The notes: generated by a model not told the origin, from the letters alone. A stretch of 64,000 nucleotides of DNA from Pseudomonas frederiksbergensis (GCF_035751725.1 NZ_CP142104.1:1550001-1614000), one strand, 5' to 3'. Shown: positions 8,145-18,160, counted from the stretch's first letter. Numbers and translations are program-made.

Positions 8145-8639
8145 CTATTCCACCCTGGTCTCCCCGCTGAACACCAACGTATTGCGGCAACTGCGGCACA
8201 AATATCGCCGCCCCTGGCGCACCAGGCGATGGCGTTGCGCCGTGAACGGGAAATCGCTGCCGTCGCAAGGGCATCTATAGATATAGCGGGTCGCGGTGCG
8301 GCGCTGGATCTCGTAGGTGTGGCAACGGTTGGGCGGCAGCTCGTAGACCCCGCGCATGATCAGTTGCCATTCTTCACCATGGGCCTGGATGCGGTCGCCG
8401 AACAGTTGGTGGGCGATCAGGTGCGCGACCTCGTGGGCTACCGTCTGCTTGAGGAAGTCCTCGGCGTTTTCCTGGTACAGCTGTGGATTGAAGCGCAGCA
8501 GGTTTTCGTGAAGGTGCGCGACACCGGCCTTCTGGCCACGCAACTTGAGGCTGACCACCGGGCGTTTGAAAGGACGTTTGAAAAAGGATTCGGCTTGTTG
8601 GTAACACTCTTCGACGCGGGTATTGAGTTGCTCGAGCAT
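8145..8639 (-). CDS. sprT: SprT-family zinc metalloprotease-like protein
   Basis: 164 residues. HEVAH near residues 69-73 is the zinc-binding active-site motif of SprT/Spartan-type domains. A treble-clef zinc ribbon follows, with CPCDG near 125 and YLCRSCRN near 147. E. coli SprT has the same length and layout, but its role is poorly defined. Eukaryotic relatives cut DNA-protein crosslinks. The protein is cytoplasmic, with no signal peptide. It converges on the CoA-transferase gene with a 26-base gap. Confidence 0.9.
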   Translation of the reverse strand: MLEQLNTRVEECYQQAESFFKRPFKRPVVSLKLRGQKAGVAHLHENLLRFNPQLYQENAEDFLKQTVAHEVAHLIAHQLFGDRIQAHGEEWQLIMRGVYELPPNRCHTYEIQRRTATRYIYRCPCDGSDFPFTAQRHRLVRQGRRYLCRSCRNTLVFSGETRVE

Positions 8640-8739
8640 GCTTTACGGGTCTCCAGAAACGCGAGTATGCCGCAAGCGCTGGCCGTTGCGAATCGTCGAG
8701 GCGCCCAGTGGTCGCCTCGACGGGTCCAGGCACAGAGGA

Positions 8740-8759
8740 AGGCCGCCTTGCGGCGGCCT
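8740..8759 (-). terminator. GC-rich hairpin, possible terminator of the Yip1 gene
   Basis: AGGCCGCC, loop TTGC, GGCGGCCT: a perfect 8-bp stem 39 bases after the minus-strand stop at 8799. Only a pyrimidine-rich TTCCTCTG tract follows, so termination would be imperfect. Confidence 0.45.
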
Positions 8760-8798
8760 GTGATGGCAGATCGTTTGTTGTTGGAGAACCTCAATCCT

Positions 8799-9401
8799 TC
8801 AATTGGTGTAGACCGGACCAACGCCCAGCCCCCAGACAATCACGGTGAACGCCATGATAGCCACCAGCACGACCAGGCCGACGGCGAGCACCGAGCTGGA
8901 AAACAGAAAGCCTTCGTCCTGGGGAATGTTCATGAACGTCGGCAGGCCCACGTACAACAGATAGACCGTGTAGCAGATCGCTGCGGTGCCGACGATCATC
9001 CCCAGCCACATGTGGGGATAGAGCGCCGCCAGGCCGCCGATGAACAACGGTGTCGCGGTGTAGGTGGCAAACGCGACGCAGCGGGCCAGGCTCGGGTTGG
9101 CGTCATAGGTGCGTGCCATCCAGTGGATGAACGCCCCCATCACCGCTACGCCGCCCAGCATCGCCAGGTACGACATGATGGTCATCCACAGCGCGCTTTC
9201 CTGGGTGAGCATGACCGGTGGACGATTGCCGATGACCCATCCCACCTGAGTAGTGCCGATGAACGCCGAGACCGCGGGGATGGCCGCAAGGATCAGCGTG
9301 TGGGTGAGGTACATGTGGCTGATGCTTTCCTCCTGATCGCCACGGATTTCCTTCCATTCTTGATCAGGGTGGGTAAAGAGCCCCACGACATGATGGATCA
9401 T
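8799..9401 (-). CDS. Yip1-family inner-membrane protein
   Basis: 200 residues with five predicted membrane helices (about 33-52, 72-95, 108-128, 132-153, 168-192) after a short hydrophilic N-terminus containing HPDQEWKEIRGD. That N-terminus and the helix spacing are typical of bacterial Yip1-domain proteins (PF04893). Eukaryotic Yip1 proteins act in vesicle traffic, while the bacterial ones have no established function. AAAGGAG precedes the ATG. The gene is separated from sprT by a hairpin and from ttcA by a 395-base gap, so it appears to be transcribed alone. Confidence 0.8.
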   Translation of the reverse strand: MIHHVVGLFTHPDQEWKEIRGDQEESISHMYLTHTLILAAIPAVSAFIGTTQVGWVIGNRPPVMLTQESALWMTIMSYLAMLGGVAVMGAFIHWMARTYDANPSLARCVAFATYTATPLFIGGLAALYPHMWLGMIVGTAAICYTVYLLYVGLPTFMNIPQDEGFLFSSSVLAVGLVVLVAIMAFTVIVWGLGVGPVYTN

Positions 9402-9796
9402 AGTCAGTCACTCCTTTGTTATTGCCATCGCCCCCCAACGGAGCGCCTACGGGCCAAGTGGCCGGGTAAGTTAAGGTCTGTAAGTGTGTGCGACCTTATG
9501 CCGCAGTATAGAAAGGAGTGGGCGCCAAGGGGATGGGCGGCTTAGAGCAAATCGCGCTGTAACGAAGCGGGTTAATCGCGGCGTGATCTGTGCGCTGAAC
9601 CTTACGCCAGGCAAATGTTCCTGTGGCGGGGGAGCTTGCTCCCGCTCGGCTGCGAAGCAGACGCCAACAGCACCACCCCAGAGGGTCGCTTCGCAACCTA
9701 GCGGGAGCAAGCCCCCTCGGCACAAAGGGTCGTGCCATGGCACATATTTTTTGCGTAAAATGCCCGCCTTTCGTCACACCTCACGGATTTCGCGTC
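9402..9796. other. Intergenic region between the Yip1 gene and ttcA
   Basis: Holds a two-armed REPIN (9621-9725) and, before ttcA, a probable -10 (TAAAAT, 9756-9761) with only a weak -35. No supported gene. Small open frames here cover the repeat and lack ribosome sites. Confidence 0.7.
9621..9725. repeat. REPIN: two inverted REP-like sequences
   Basis: The left copy (9621-9660) and right copy (9684-9725) are imperfect reverse complements of each other: GGGGGAGCTTGCTCCCGCT pairs with AGCGGGAGCAAGCCCCC, and CTGCGAAGC with GCTTCGCA. The left copy also contains its own GGGAGC-TT-GCTCCC hairpin. This is the paired architecture of Pseudomonas REPINs, which are mobilised by RAYT transposases. Confidence 0.75.
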
Positions 9797-10621
9797 ATGG
9801 GCACTCTTACGGTCAACCAGAACAAACTGCAAAAGCGCCTGCGCCGCCTGGCCGGTGAGGCGGTCGCCGACTACAACATGATCGAGGACGGCGACAAGGT
9901 GATGGTCTGCCTGTCTGGCGGCAAGGACAGCTACACCTTGCTCGACGTGCTGATGCATTTGCAGAAGGTTGCACCGATCAAGTTCGAGATCGTCGCGGTG
10001 AACATGGACCAGAAGCAGCCCGGGTTCCCGGAGCATGTGCTGCCGGCCTACCTGGAGTCGCTGGGCGTTGAATACCATATCGTCGAGAAAGACACCTACT
10101 CGGTGGTCAAGGAGCTGATTCCTGAAGGCAAGACCACCTGTTCGCTGTGCTCACGCTTGCGCCGCGGAACGCTCTACACCTTCGCCGACGAGATCGGCGC
10201 GACCAAGATGGCCCTGGGTCATCACCGCGACGACATCGTCGAGACCTTCTTCCTCAACATGTTCTACAACGGCTCGCTCAAGGCCATGCCGCCCAAGCTG
10301 CGGGCCGACGACGGGCGCAACGTGGTGATTCGCCCGTTGGCCTATTGCAATGAGAAAGACATCCAAGCCTATTCCGATTTCAAGCAGTTCCCGATCATTC
10401 CCTGCAACCTGTGCGGCTCCCAGGAAAACCTGCAGCGCCAGGTGGTCAAGGAAATGCTCCAGGAATGGGAGCGCAAGACCCCGGGGCGTACCGAGAGCAT
10501 TTTCCGCGGCCTGCAAAACGTCATCCCGTCGCAACTGGCGGACCGCAACCTGTTCGACTTCACCAACCTGCGCATCGACGAAAACGCCACGCCGCGATTC
10601 GTCAATGTGGTGAACCTCTGA
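9797..10621 (+). CDS. ttcA: tRNA 2-thiocytidine(32) synthetase TtcA
   Basis: 274 residues from ATG 9797. The longer open frame upstream runs through the REPIN and is rejected. TtcA thiolates cytidine 32 of certain tRNAs in an ATP-dependent reaction that uses a [4Fe-4S] cluster. The PP-loop [11 protein letters not shown] sits near residues 39-49. The two cluster-binding CxxC motifs are CSLC (about 115-118) and CNLC (about 203-206). The [14 protein letters not shown] segment is also conserved. Length equals that of the family. No strong ribosome site is visible before the ATG. The gene ends at a clear terminator. Confidence 0.95.
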   Translation: MGTLTVNQNKLQKRLRRLAGEAVADYNMIEDGDKVMVCLSGGKDSYTLLDVLMHLQKVAPIKFEIVAVNMDQKQPGFPEHVLPAYLESLGVEYHIVEKDTYSVVKELIPEGKTTCSLCSRLRRGTLYTFADEIGATKMALGHHRDDIVETFFLNMFYNGSLKAMPPKLRADDGRNVVIRPLAYCNEKDIQAYSDFKQFPIIPCNLCGSQENLQRQVVKEMLQEWERKTPGRTESIFRGLQNVIPSQLADRNLFDFTNLRIDENATPRFVNVVNL

Positions 10622-10642
10622 CGATTTCAGCGATAGCTATTC

Positions 10643-10671
10643 ACGGCGCTTGAGAGCGCCGTTTTTATTTT
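10643..10671 (+). terminator. Rho-independent terminator of ttcA
   Basis: ACGGCGCT, loop TGAG, AGCGCCGT, then TTTTATTTTT. An 8-bp perfect stem starting 22 bases after the ttcA stop. Confidence 0.93.
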
Positions 10672-10689
10672 TAACCCATGGGAGAGGGC

Positions 10690-11364
10690 ATGCGCGATTA
10701 CAAGTGGCTGCACGAGTATTGTCTGAACCGCTTCGGTTCGGCGGCTGAACTGGAAGCCCACCTGCCTGTACCCAAGACTCCGGCGCAACTGCGCAAAATC
10801 AGCGATGACCGCTATCTCTCGACCCTGGCGCTGCGGGTGTTCCGCGCCGGGCTCAAGCACAGCCTGGTGGACGCCAAGTGGCCGGCCTTCGAAGAGGTGT
10901 TCTTCAAGTTCGACCCGGAGAAAGTCGTGCTGATGAGCGCCGAGCACCTGGAGCGGCTGATGCAGGATGCCAGGATCATCCGCCACCTGGGCAAGCTCAA
11001 GAGCGTGCCTCGCAACGCGCAGTTGATACTGGACGTGGCCCATGAAAAGGGCAGCTTCGGTGCGTTGATCGCCGACTGGCCGGTGACCGACATTGTCGGC
11101 CTGTGGACCTACCTGAAAAAGCACGGCCATCAACTGGGCGGCCTGTCGGCGCCGCGCTTCTTGCGGATGATGGGCAAAGACACCTTTGTGCCCAGTTACG
11201 ACGTCGTGGCGGCACTCAACGCCCAGGACATCATCGACAAGGTCCCCAGCAGCCTGCGGGACCTGGCAACGGTGCAGAATGCCTTCAACCAGTGGCATGA
11301 AGAGAGTGGCGGTCGACCGATGTCGCAGATTTCGATGATGCTGGCTTACACCGTGAATCATTGA
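10690..11364 (+). CDS. DNA-3-methyladenine glycosylase I (Tag)-like protein
   Basis: 224 residues from ATG 10690, chosen because GGAGAGG (10681-10687) lies just upstream. An ATG at 10678 would include that site in the coding region. The chain is helical and shows partial Tag-family features, such as RVFRAGLKHSLVDAKWPAFEEVFFKFDP and LGGLSAPRFLRMMGKDTFVP. Tag removes 3-methyladenine from alkylated DNA. The N-terminal Cys/His zinc ligands of E. coli Tag (CGW start) are absent, and the C-terminus ends without the usual His/Cys pair. It is therefore a divergent, possibly repurposed member. It follows ttcA but after a terminator, so it is probably transcribed separately. Confidence 0.75.
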   Translation: MRDYKWLHEYCLNRFGSAAELEAHLPVPKTPAQLRKISDDRYLSTLALRVFRAGLKHSLVDAKWPAFEEVFFKFDPEKVVLMSAEHLERLMQDARIIRHLGKLKSVPRNAQLILDVAHEKGSFGALIADWPVTDIVGLWTYLKKHGHQLGGLSAPRFLRMMGKDTFVPSYDVVAALNAQDIIDKVPSSLRDLATVQNAFNQWHEESGGRPMSQISMMLAYTVNH

Positions 11365-11379
11365 GACCGGGTTGCCACT

Positions 11380-11399
11380 ATCGCGAGCAAGCTCGCGAT
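11380..11399. repeat. REP-like palindrome ATCGCGAGC
   Basis: Perfect 9-bp arms around AA, between the convergent Tag-like and DUF2069 genes. The same sequence forms the inner arms of the REPIN at 60164-60252. It may act as a bidirectional stop. Confidence 0.7.
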
Positions 11400-11408
11400 G
11401 GTGGCCTA

Positions 11409-12782
<1,374 letters not shown>

Positions 12783-12886
12783 GAGCAGGTCGCATCTTGC
12801 GTAAGGTGGCGGCTATTCTACTGTGCACCGCGGCGCCTAGCACCTGATGGGCACCCAGCGTTCATATTTCAGACAAGGAACGACAC

Positions 12887-13354
12887 ATGACAAGGCGATT
12901 GGCGGCGGCACTGACATTCATCGGCATTTTGTTGCTCGCCGGCTGCGGAAACGACTACGGGGTTGATCAGAACGGCCAGCCGATTGCTTCGCAACGGTTG
13001 GACAAGCAATGGGTGGTCCTCAATTACTGGGCCGAATGGTGCGCACCCTGCCGCACTGAGATTCCGGAATTCAATGCGCTGGCTGAACAGCTCAAGGGGC
13101 GCAACGTGGGCGTGTTCGGCGTCAATTTCGACCAGGTGCAGGGCGAAGAACTCAAGAGCGCCAGCGACAAGATGGGGATTCGCTTCAGCGTCCTGGCCCA
13201 GGACCCGGCCGAATTCTTCGATATTCCTCGCAGCGAAGGATTGCCGGTGACGTACATCATCGACCAGCAGGGCAAGGTGCGCGAGCAACTGCTGGGCGAG
13301 CAGACGGCGGCGGCGGTGATGGCGAAGCTCGAGGCGTTGCAGGCGCTGAAATAG
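12887..13354 (+). CDS. TlpA-like thioredoxin-fold lipoprotein
   Basis: 155 residues. The N-terminus is a lipoprotein signal with lipobox LLAGC near residues 16-20, so the protein is anchored in the cell envelope. The thioredoxin domain has active site WCAPC near residues 48-52 and the cis-proline region GLPVTYII. Such proteins keep periplasmic cysteines reduced, for example in cytochrome c maturation, or act as peroxidase partners. AAGGAA precedes the ATG. It stands alone and diverges from arsC. Confidence 0.88.
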   Translation: MTRRLAAALTFIGILLLAGCGNDYGVDQNGQPIASQRLDKQWVVLNYWAEWCAPCRTEIPEFNALAEQLKGRNVGVFGVNFDQVQGEELKSASDKMGIRFSVLAQDPAEFFDIPRSEGLPVTYIIDQQGKVREQLLGEQTAAAVMAKLEALQALK

Positions 13355-13364
13355 TGGGGCTTTT

Positions 13365-13392
13365 GTGGCGAGGGAGCGAGCTCCCTCGCCAC
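13365..13392. repeat. REP-like palindrome GTGGCGAGGGAGC
   Basis: Perfect 13-bp arms around GA, between the convergent TlpA-like and META genes. Same core as at 362 and 51670. Without a T-run, its role as a terminator is uncertain. Confidence 0.7.
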
Positions 13393-13411
13393 TGCTTGGT
13401 CAGGCCTGGCC

Positions 13412-13816
13412 TCAACCTTCTTCCAGCCACCACCGCAGCGGCTTGCCCTGGGCCGGCCAGAACCGCATCTGCTCGATGGGGGAGACGTCCCAGCGTTCGA
13501 CCTTCTCCAGCGCCCGCAAGAAACGCGTCTCCTGTTCCATGACCGCCGGGGAACAGAGTTTGCGGGTACTGCCGATCTTGCCGAAACTCAGCCGGTCGCC
13601 CTTCAAGGTGTAAGGCGCGAACCAGTGGTTGCAGCCGGCATTGCCATAGGCTCGGCCATCATCGCCGAGGGTGATGGTCAGGTGGCTGTAGTCCATCAAT
13701 GGCCGCTCGCCGATCCATTCAAGGATGTAGCTGCGGTTTTGTTGCAGCTGCACCGGCTCGCTGGCGCAACCCATCAGGCCGGCGCCGATCAGCGCCGCCA
13801 GGACCAGGCCTTTCAT
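13412..13816 (-). CDS. META-domain lipoprotein
   Basis: 134 residues from ATG 13816. The upstream in-frame extension lies inside the next gene. A lipoprotein signal ends at lipobox LMGC (about 13-16). The single META domain (HslJ-like) includes SHLTITLGDDGRAYGNAGCN and CSPAVMEQETRFLRALE, both family hallmarks. E. coli HslJ is linked to novobiocin resistance, while most META lipoproteins are of unknown function. The ATG shares one base with the stop of the upstream gene (TGATG), so the two are translationally coupled. Confidence 0.85.
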   Translation of the reverse strand: MKGLVLAALIGAGLMGCASEPVQLQQNRSYILEWIGERPLMDYSHLTITLGDDGRAYGNAGCNHWFAPYTLKGDRLSFGKIGSTRKLCSPAVMEQETRFLRALEKVERWDVSPIEQMRFWPAQGKPLRWWLEEG

Positions 13817-14250
13817 CAAGCGGCTTCCTGGCATTGAGGGCACAGATGCTTCTCGCCAGCCGTTTTCCAGCCCAGCTCGGCGATGCGCGCGTTGGCGGCC
13901 GGTTTCTGGGCCTTGGTGCCGAGCTTGGCATCGACGGCGAATTCGAAGCTCAATTGCTTGGCGCAGCGGTCGCAATCGACCTGCCAGGTGTGGATCGCCA
14001 GTTCGCCGAACACCGGGCCGGTGGTCATGGCGGTCCACTGGCCCATCGGCTTGAGCAAATGGCGGACGGTGTCCACGGTCAGGCGCATGGACAGGTCCTT
14101 GCTGCCCTTGAGGGTCACGAGCAATACGTCGTTGGCCTGGATCGAACCGCCATTGCCGGTGACCTGGTAACGGCCCGGCGCCAGTGCGCGGACCTCGGTC
14201 AAGGTGTGCTGTGGGTTCATCAGGGTGTAGCGGAAATCGTGTTCGGCCAT
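13816..14250 (-). CDS. Conserved protein with two CxxC zinc-ribbon motifs
   Basis: 144 residues from ATG 14250, behind a GGAGG ribosome site. An ATG 28 codons upstream lacks one. The N-terminal two thirds are mixed strand and helix with no recognised domain. The second half carries DCDRC (near 95-99) and LCPQC (near 137-141), an apparent four-Cys zinc site. No signal peptide. It is coupled to the META lipoprotein gene downstream. I do not recognise the family. A metal-binding regulatory or chaperone role would be speculation. Confidence 0.7.
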   Translation of the reverse strand: MAEHDFRYTLMNPQHTLTEVRALAPGRYQVTGNGGSIQANDVLLVTLKGSKDLSMRLTVDTVRHLLKPMGQWTAMTTGPVFGELAIHTWQVDCDRCAKQLSFEFAVDAKLGTKAQKPAANARIAELGWKTAGEKHLCPQCQEAA

Positions 14251-14353
14251 GGGTCCTCCAAATAGGCGCGACATGCTAGCACGGGGCATGGCTTGGGCAT
14301 GGACTCGATGAAAGATCGGCCGACGAAACTGCATCCGCTATGGGAGGTTTGAC

Positions 14354-15343
14354 TCAGCTATCCACCAGGTTTTGCGGCGCGCCGGCCGCCCAGGCCGCAA
14401 TGTTGTCCAGGGTGGTGGTGGCAATCGCCGCCAATGCTTCGCGAGTCAGGAACGCCTGGTGCGCGGTGACCACAACGTTGGGGAAGGTCAGCAGCCGCGC
14501 CAGTACGTCATCCTGCAAAGGCAGGTTGGAGCGGTCCTCGAAGAACAGCTGGGCCTCTTCTTCATAGACATCGAGCCCCAGATACCCCAGATGACCGCTC
14601 TTCAGCGCCTCGATCAAGGCCGGTGTTTCCACCAGGCCGCCACGGCCGGTGTTGATCAACATCGCGCCGCGCTGCATGGTTTCCAGGGAACGGGCATTGA
14701 TCAGGTGTCGGCTCTGTTCGTTGAGCGGGCAGTGCAGGCTGACGATTTGCGCGTGTGCCAGCAAATCTTCCAAGGACACGTAGCGAGCGCCCAGGGCTTC
14801 GACACGGGGATTGGGGAACGGATCGTACGCCAGCAACTGGCAGCCGAAACCGGCCATGATCCGGGCGAAGGTTGCGCCGATCTGGCCCGTGCCGATCACC
14901 CCGACGGTCTTGCCCACCAGGTCGAAACCGGTCAACCCGTTGAGGCTGAAGTTGCCATCCCGGGTGCGGTTGCAGGCGCGATGCAGGCATCGGTTGAGGG
15001 CCATGATCAGCGCCACGGCGTGTTCGGCCACGGCATGGGGCGAATAGGCCGGTACCCGGACAATGCTCAATCCGAGGCGTTTGGCGGCGGGCAGGTCCAC
15101 ATGGTTGTAGCCGGCCGAACGCAAGGCGATCAGTCGCGTGCCGCCCTCGGCAAGCCGTTCCAGCACCGGGGCGCTCAGGTCGTCGTTGATGAAGGCGCAG
15201 ACCACTTCGTGCCGTTCGGCCAGGGCCACGGTGTCCAGGTTCAGGCGGGCGGGTTGAAATTGTAGCGCCAGGCCTGCGGGTAAAGGCGCGCTGCTGAAAC
15301 TGTCGCGGTCATAGCTCTGGCTGCTGAAAAGAATGGCACGCAT
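14354..15343 (-). CDS. ldhA: D-lactate dehydrogenase (NAD-dependent) LdhA
   Basis: 329 residues from ATG 15343, behind AGGAGG. The in-frame start 19 codons earlier has no such site. D-2-hydroxyacid dehydrogenase fold: NAD-binding GTGQIGATFARI near 150, catalytic Arg in NTGRGGLV, Glu in DVYEEEAQLFFED and His in TAHQAFLT. The last two stretches are specific to the fermentative D-lactate dehydrogenase branch. It interconverts pyruvate and D-lactate in the cytoplasm. The gene lies just downstream of gacS on the same strand (66 bases), an arrangement shared by other pseudomonads. Confidence 0.92.
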   Translation of the reverse strand: MRAILFSSQSYDRDSFSSAPLPAGLALQFQPARLNLDTVALAERHEVVCAFINDDLSAPVLERLAEGGTRLIALRSAGYNHVDLPAAKRLGLSIVRVPAYSPHAVAEHAVALIMALNRCLHRACNRTRDGNFSLNGLTGFDLVGKTVGVIGTGQIGATFARIMAGFGCQLLAYDPFPNPRVEALGARYVSLEDLLAHAQIVSLHCPLNEQSRHLINARSLETMQRGAMLINTGRGGLVETPALIEALKSGHLGYLGLDVYEEEAQLFFEDRSNLPLQDDVLARLLTFPNVVVTAHQAFLTREALAAIATTTLDNIAAWAAGAPQNLVDS

Positions 15344-15409
15344 GACGGCCTCCTGGCGTTGGGATGGAACCAGCCTAGCAGCCCTTGCGCCGGTAACCAT
15401 TGCCCTGGG

Positions 15410-18160
15410 TCAGGCGCTGACGCGTGCCTCTTCGGCCAGGCGATCAATGGCGCGCTCCAGATCTTCTAGGGCCTCTGCCGCTTTGGGGTCCTGTTGCTTG
15501 AGCAGGGTTTCGCTGCGCTGGCAGGCGGCGCGCAATTGCGGTACGCCGCAATAACGCGTGGCACCATGCAGGCGATGGACCCGCTCAATCAGTGCATGGT
15601 GATCATTGGCTTCGCTGGCCTGGCGAATCGCTTCGCGGTCGGCTTCCAGGGAGGCCAGCAGCATCGCCAGCATGTCCGCGGCCAGGTCGGCCTTGCCGGC
15701 GGCCAGGCGCAGGCCTTCTTCGTGATCGAGCACCAGCAGTTCACCGCTGCCGTGGACGGCCAGCCCGCGGTCCGACACTTGGTTGCGCAACGCCAGGCCG
15801 GTCCATTTGAGCACGACCTGGGCCAACTGCCGCTCGCTGATGGGTTTGGTCAGGTAGTCATCCATGCCGCTTTGCAGCAAGGCACGTTTCTCGTTGGCCA
15901 TGGCGTGGGCGGTGAGGGCGACAATCGGCAGCGGCGTGCAGTGCCGCTCGCTTTCCCACTGGCGAATTGCCTCGGTGGTCTGGCGGCCGTCCATGCCAGG
16001 CATCTGCACGTCCATCAAGACCAAGTCGAAGGTTTCCTTTTGCACGGCCTTGACCGCGGCATAGCCGCTTTCCACCGCCAGCACCCGCGCGCCCATGTCC
16101 TCGAGCAGGGTCTGCACCAGCAACAGGTTGGCCGGGTTGTCGTCCACGCACAGTACTTTCGGGGCGCGGCTGGGCACCGGTTCGCTGGGTTCGTTGCGCG
16201 GTGGACGCGGGTTGACCAGATCGGACAGCGAGCGCCGCAACTTGCGTGTGCAGGCCGGCTTGGCCTGCAACTGGCTGTGGGGGTTGGGAACGGAGAGGTG
16301 ATACAGCGTCTGCTCGGTGGTCGGGCAGAGCACGAGGACCTTGCAGCCCAGGTGTTCGAGATCCCAGATGTGCTGGTTGAGACGCTCCGGTGGCACCTCA
16401 TTGCTGGTAATGCCCAGCACCGCCAGATCGATGGCCTGGTCGGTCTGGTGAGCAACCGTGACCCCGTTGGTCAGGTTCTCCAGTGTGTTGAACGGCGTGA
16501 CTTGCAACCCACAATCCTCCAACTGGTGCTGCAAGGCCTGGCGGGCCAATTCGTGATTTTCCAGGACGGCCACGCGTCGGCCCAGCAGTGGCGGCCCCGG
16601 CAGGTCCTCGGCATCATCGCGGGTCTTGGGCAGGCGCAGGCTGATCCAGAACTCGGAACCTTCGCCCGGGGTGCTGTCCACGCCGATCTCGCCGCCCATT
16701 TGTTCCACCAGCCGCTTGGAAATCACCAAGCCCAGGCCAGTGCCGCCGGGTTGCCGGGACAAGGAGTTGTCGGCCTGGCTGAACGCCTGGAAAAGCGCCC
16801 GTACGTCTTGGGCAGAGAGGCCAATGCCGGTGTCCTGGATGCTGATGCGCAATTGCACGCTGTCTTCATGTTCTTCCTCGAGCATGGCGCGAGCGACGAT
16901 GGTGCCTTCACGAGTGAACTTGATCGCGTTGCTCACCAGGTTGGTGAGGATCTGCTTGAGGCGCAGCGGATCGCCTACCAGCGACAACGGCGTGTCGCGG
17001 TAGACCAGGCTCACCAGTTCCAACTGCTTGGCGTGGGCGGCGGGGGCGAGGATCGTCAAAGTGTCTTGCAACAGGTCCCGCAAGTTGAACGGGATGTTGT
17101 CGAGCACCAGCTTGCCAGCCTCGATCTTCGAGAAATCGAGGATCTCATTGATGATCCCGAGCAGGCTGTCGGCGGATTTTTCGATGGTGCCCAGGTAATC
17201 GAGCTGGCGCGGAGTCAGTTCGCTTTTCTGCAATAGATGGGTGAAACCGAGGATACCGTTGAGCGGTGTGCGGATCTCATGGCTCATGTTCGCCAGGAAC
17301 TCGGATTTGATCCGGCTGGCTTCCAGGGCCTCCTTGCGGGCCAGGTCCAGCTCGATGTTCTGGATCTCGATGGTTTCCAGGTTCTGGCGCACATCCTCGG
17401 TGGCCTGGTCGATGCTGTGCTGCAATTCTTCCTGGGCATTCTGCAAGGTGCCGGCCATGCGATTGATGCCCGACGCCAATTCGTCCAGCTCCTGGCTGCC
17501 CAGCGGCGGCAAGCGGGTTTCCAAGTGGCCGTCCTTGAGCTGCGCCACGGCTTGCTTGATCTGGCTCAGCGGACGGTTGATCGTGCGGCCCATGCGCAGG
17601 GCCAGCAGCGCGGTCAGGCACAAGCCGGCGCCGATCAACAGCAGGCTGGCAAACAGGCTGCGATAACCACGCAGCAACATGCCGCTGTGGGACAACTCCA
17701 GCTCTACCCAGCCGAGCAGGCGGTCGGCTTCTTCGGGAATCAGTTCGCCGGCCAGGTTGCGGTGCTTGCCGAACACCGGCAGCAAGTAGCGGGTGGCATC
17801 GTTGCCGGTGCGTTGCAGCAGTTGGGTACTGTTGCCCTCCGGTGCCCGGTTGAGCATGGTCGGGCCGGCATGGGCCAGGGGCGCGCGGTCGGGGGCCAGG
17901 AAGGTCACGGCGCGCACATCCGTTTGCTCGAGTGATTGGGTGGCGACTCGCTCCAGCAGTTCGATGTCCTGGCGGCTCAGCGCAGGTGCGACCAGCGGTG
18001 CCAGCTGCTCGGCGATCATCTCGCCCCGTTGCAGTAACTGGGCGTGCAGGTCCGATTGCTGCATCCAGGTGAAATAGCCGCCCAGGACCAGCGCCATCAG
18101 GCTGGTCGGCAACAGGGTCAGCAACAGCACACGGCCTTTGATTCCCAGTTTCTTGAGCAC
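15410..18160 (-). CDS. gacS: Hybrid sensor kinase GacS
   Basis: 916 residues from GTG 18160, which follows AGGAGA at a proper distance. The upstream ATG adds 17 unrelated residues. Order: membrane helix about 8-32, periplasmic loop to about 165, second helix about 168-192, HAMP, kinase with His294 (MSHEIRTPLNG), ATPase (TGLGLVIS), receiver with Asp717 (LMDVQMPGMDG) and Hpt domain with His862 (VHRLHGATRYCG). These are the known phosphorelay positions of GacS. With GacA it drives the Rsm small RNAs, which control secondary metabolites, exoenzymes and biofilm formation. Next to ldhA and divergent from cysM. Confidence 0.96.
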   Translation of the reverse strand: MLKKLGIKGRVLLLTLLPTSLMALVLGGYFTWMQQSDLHAQLLQRGEMIAEQLAPLVAPALSRQDIELLERVATQSLEQTDVRAVTFLAPDRAPLAHAGPTMLNRAPEGNSTQLLQRTGNDATRYLLPVFGKHRNLAGELIPEEADRLLGWVELELSHSGMLLRGYRSLFASLLLIGAGLCLTALLALRMGRTINRPLSQIKQAVAQLKDGHLETRLPPLGSQELDELASGINRMAGTLQNAQEELQHSIDQATEDVRQNLETIEIQNIELDLARKEALEASRIKSEFLANMSHEIRTPLNGILGFTHLLQKSELTPRQLDYLGTIEKSADSLLGIINEILDFSKIEAGKLVLDNIPFNLRDLLQDTLTILAPAAHAKQLELVSLVYRDTPLSLVGDPLRLKQILTNLVSNAIKFTREGTIVARAMLEEEHEDSVQLRISIQDTGIGLSAQDVRALFQAFSQADNSLSRQPGGTGLGLVISKRLVEQMGGEIGVDSTPGEGSEFWISLRLPKTRDDAEDLPGPPLLGRRVAVLENHELARQALQHQLEDCGLQVTPFNTLENLTNGVTVAHQTDQAIDLAVLGITSNEVPPERLNQHIWDLEHLGCKVLVLCPTTEQTLYHLSVPNPHSQLQAKPACTRKLRRSLSDLVNPRPPRNEPSEPVPSRAPKVLCVDDNPANLLLVQTLLEDMGARVLAVESGYAAVKAVQKETFDLVLMDVQMPGMDGRQTTEAIRQWESERHCTPLPIVALTAHAMANEKRALLQSGMDDYLTKPISERQLAQVVLKWTGLALRNQVSDRGLAVHGSGELLVLDHEEGLRLAAGKADLAADMLAMLLASLEADREAIRQASEANDHHALIERVHRLHGATRYCGVPQLRAACQRSETLLKQQDPKAAEALEDLERAIDRLAEEARVSA

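Noticed and set aside
9736..9756. TGGCAC and TTGC spaced like a sigma-54 promoter before ttcA
   Set aside because: GG and GC are 12 bases apart, where 10 is required.
13356..13400. Palindrome at 13365 as a proven terminator
   Set aside because: No T-run. Treated as a REP-like repeat only.
15494..17236. 580-codon open frame opposite gacS
   Set aside because: Shadow of the kinase gene, no ribosome site, biased composition.
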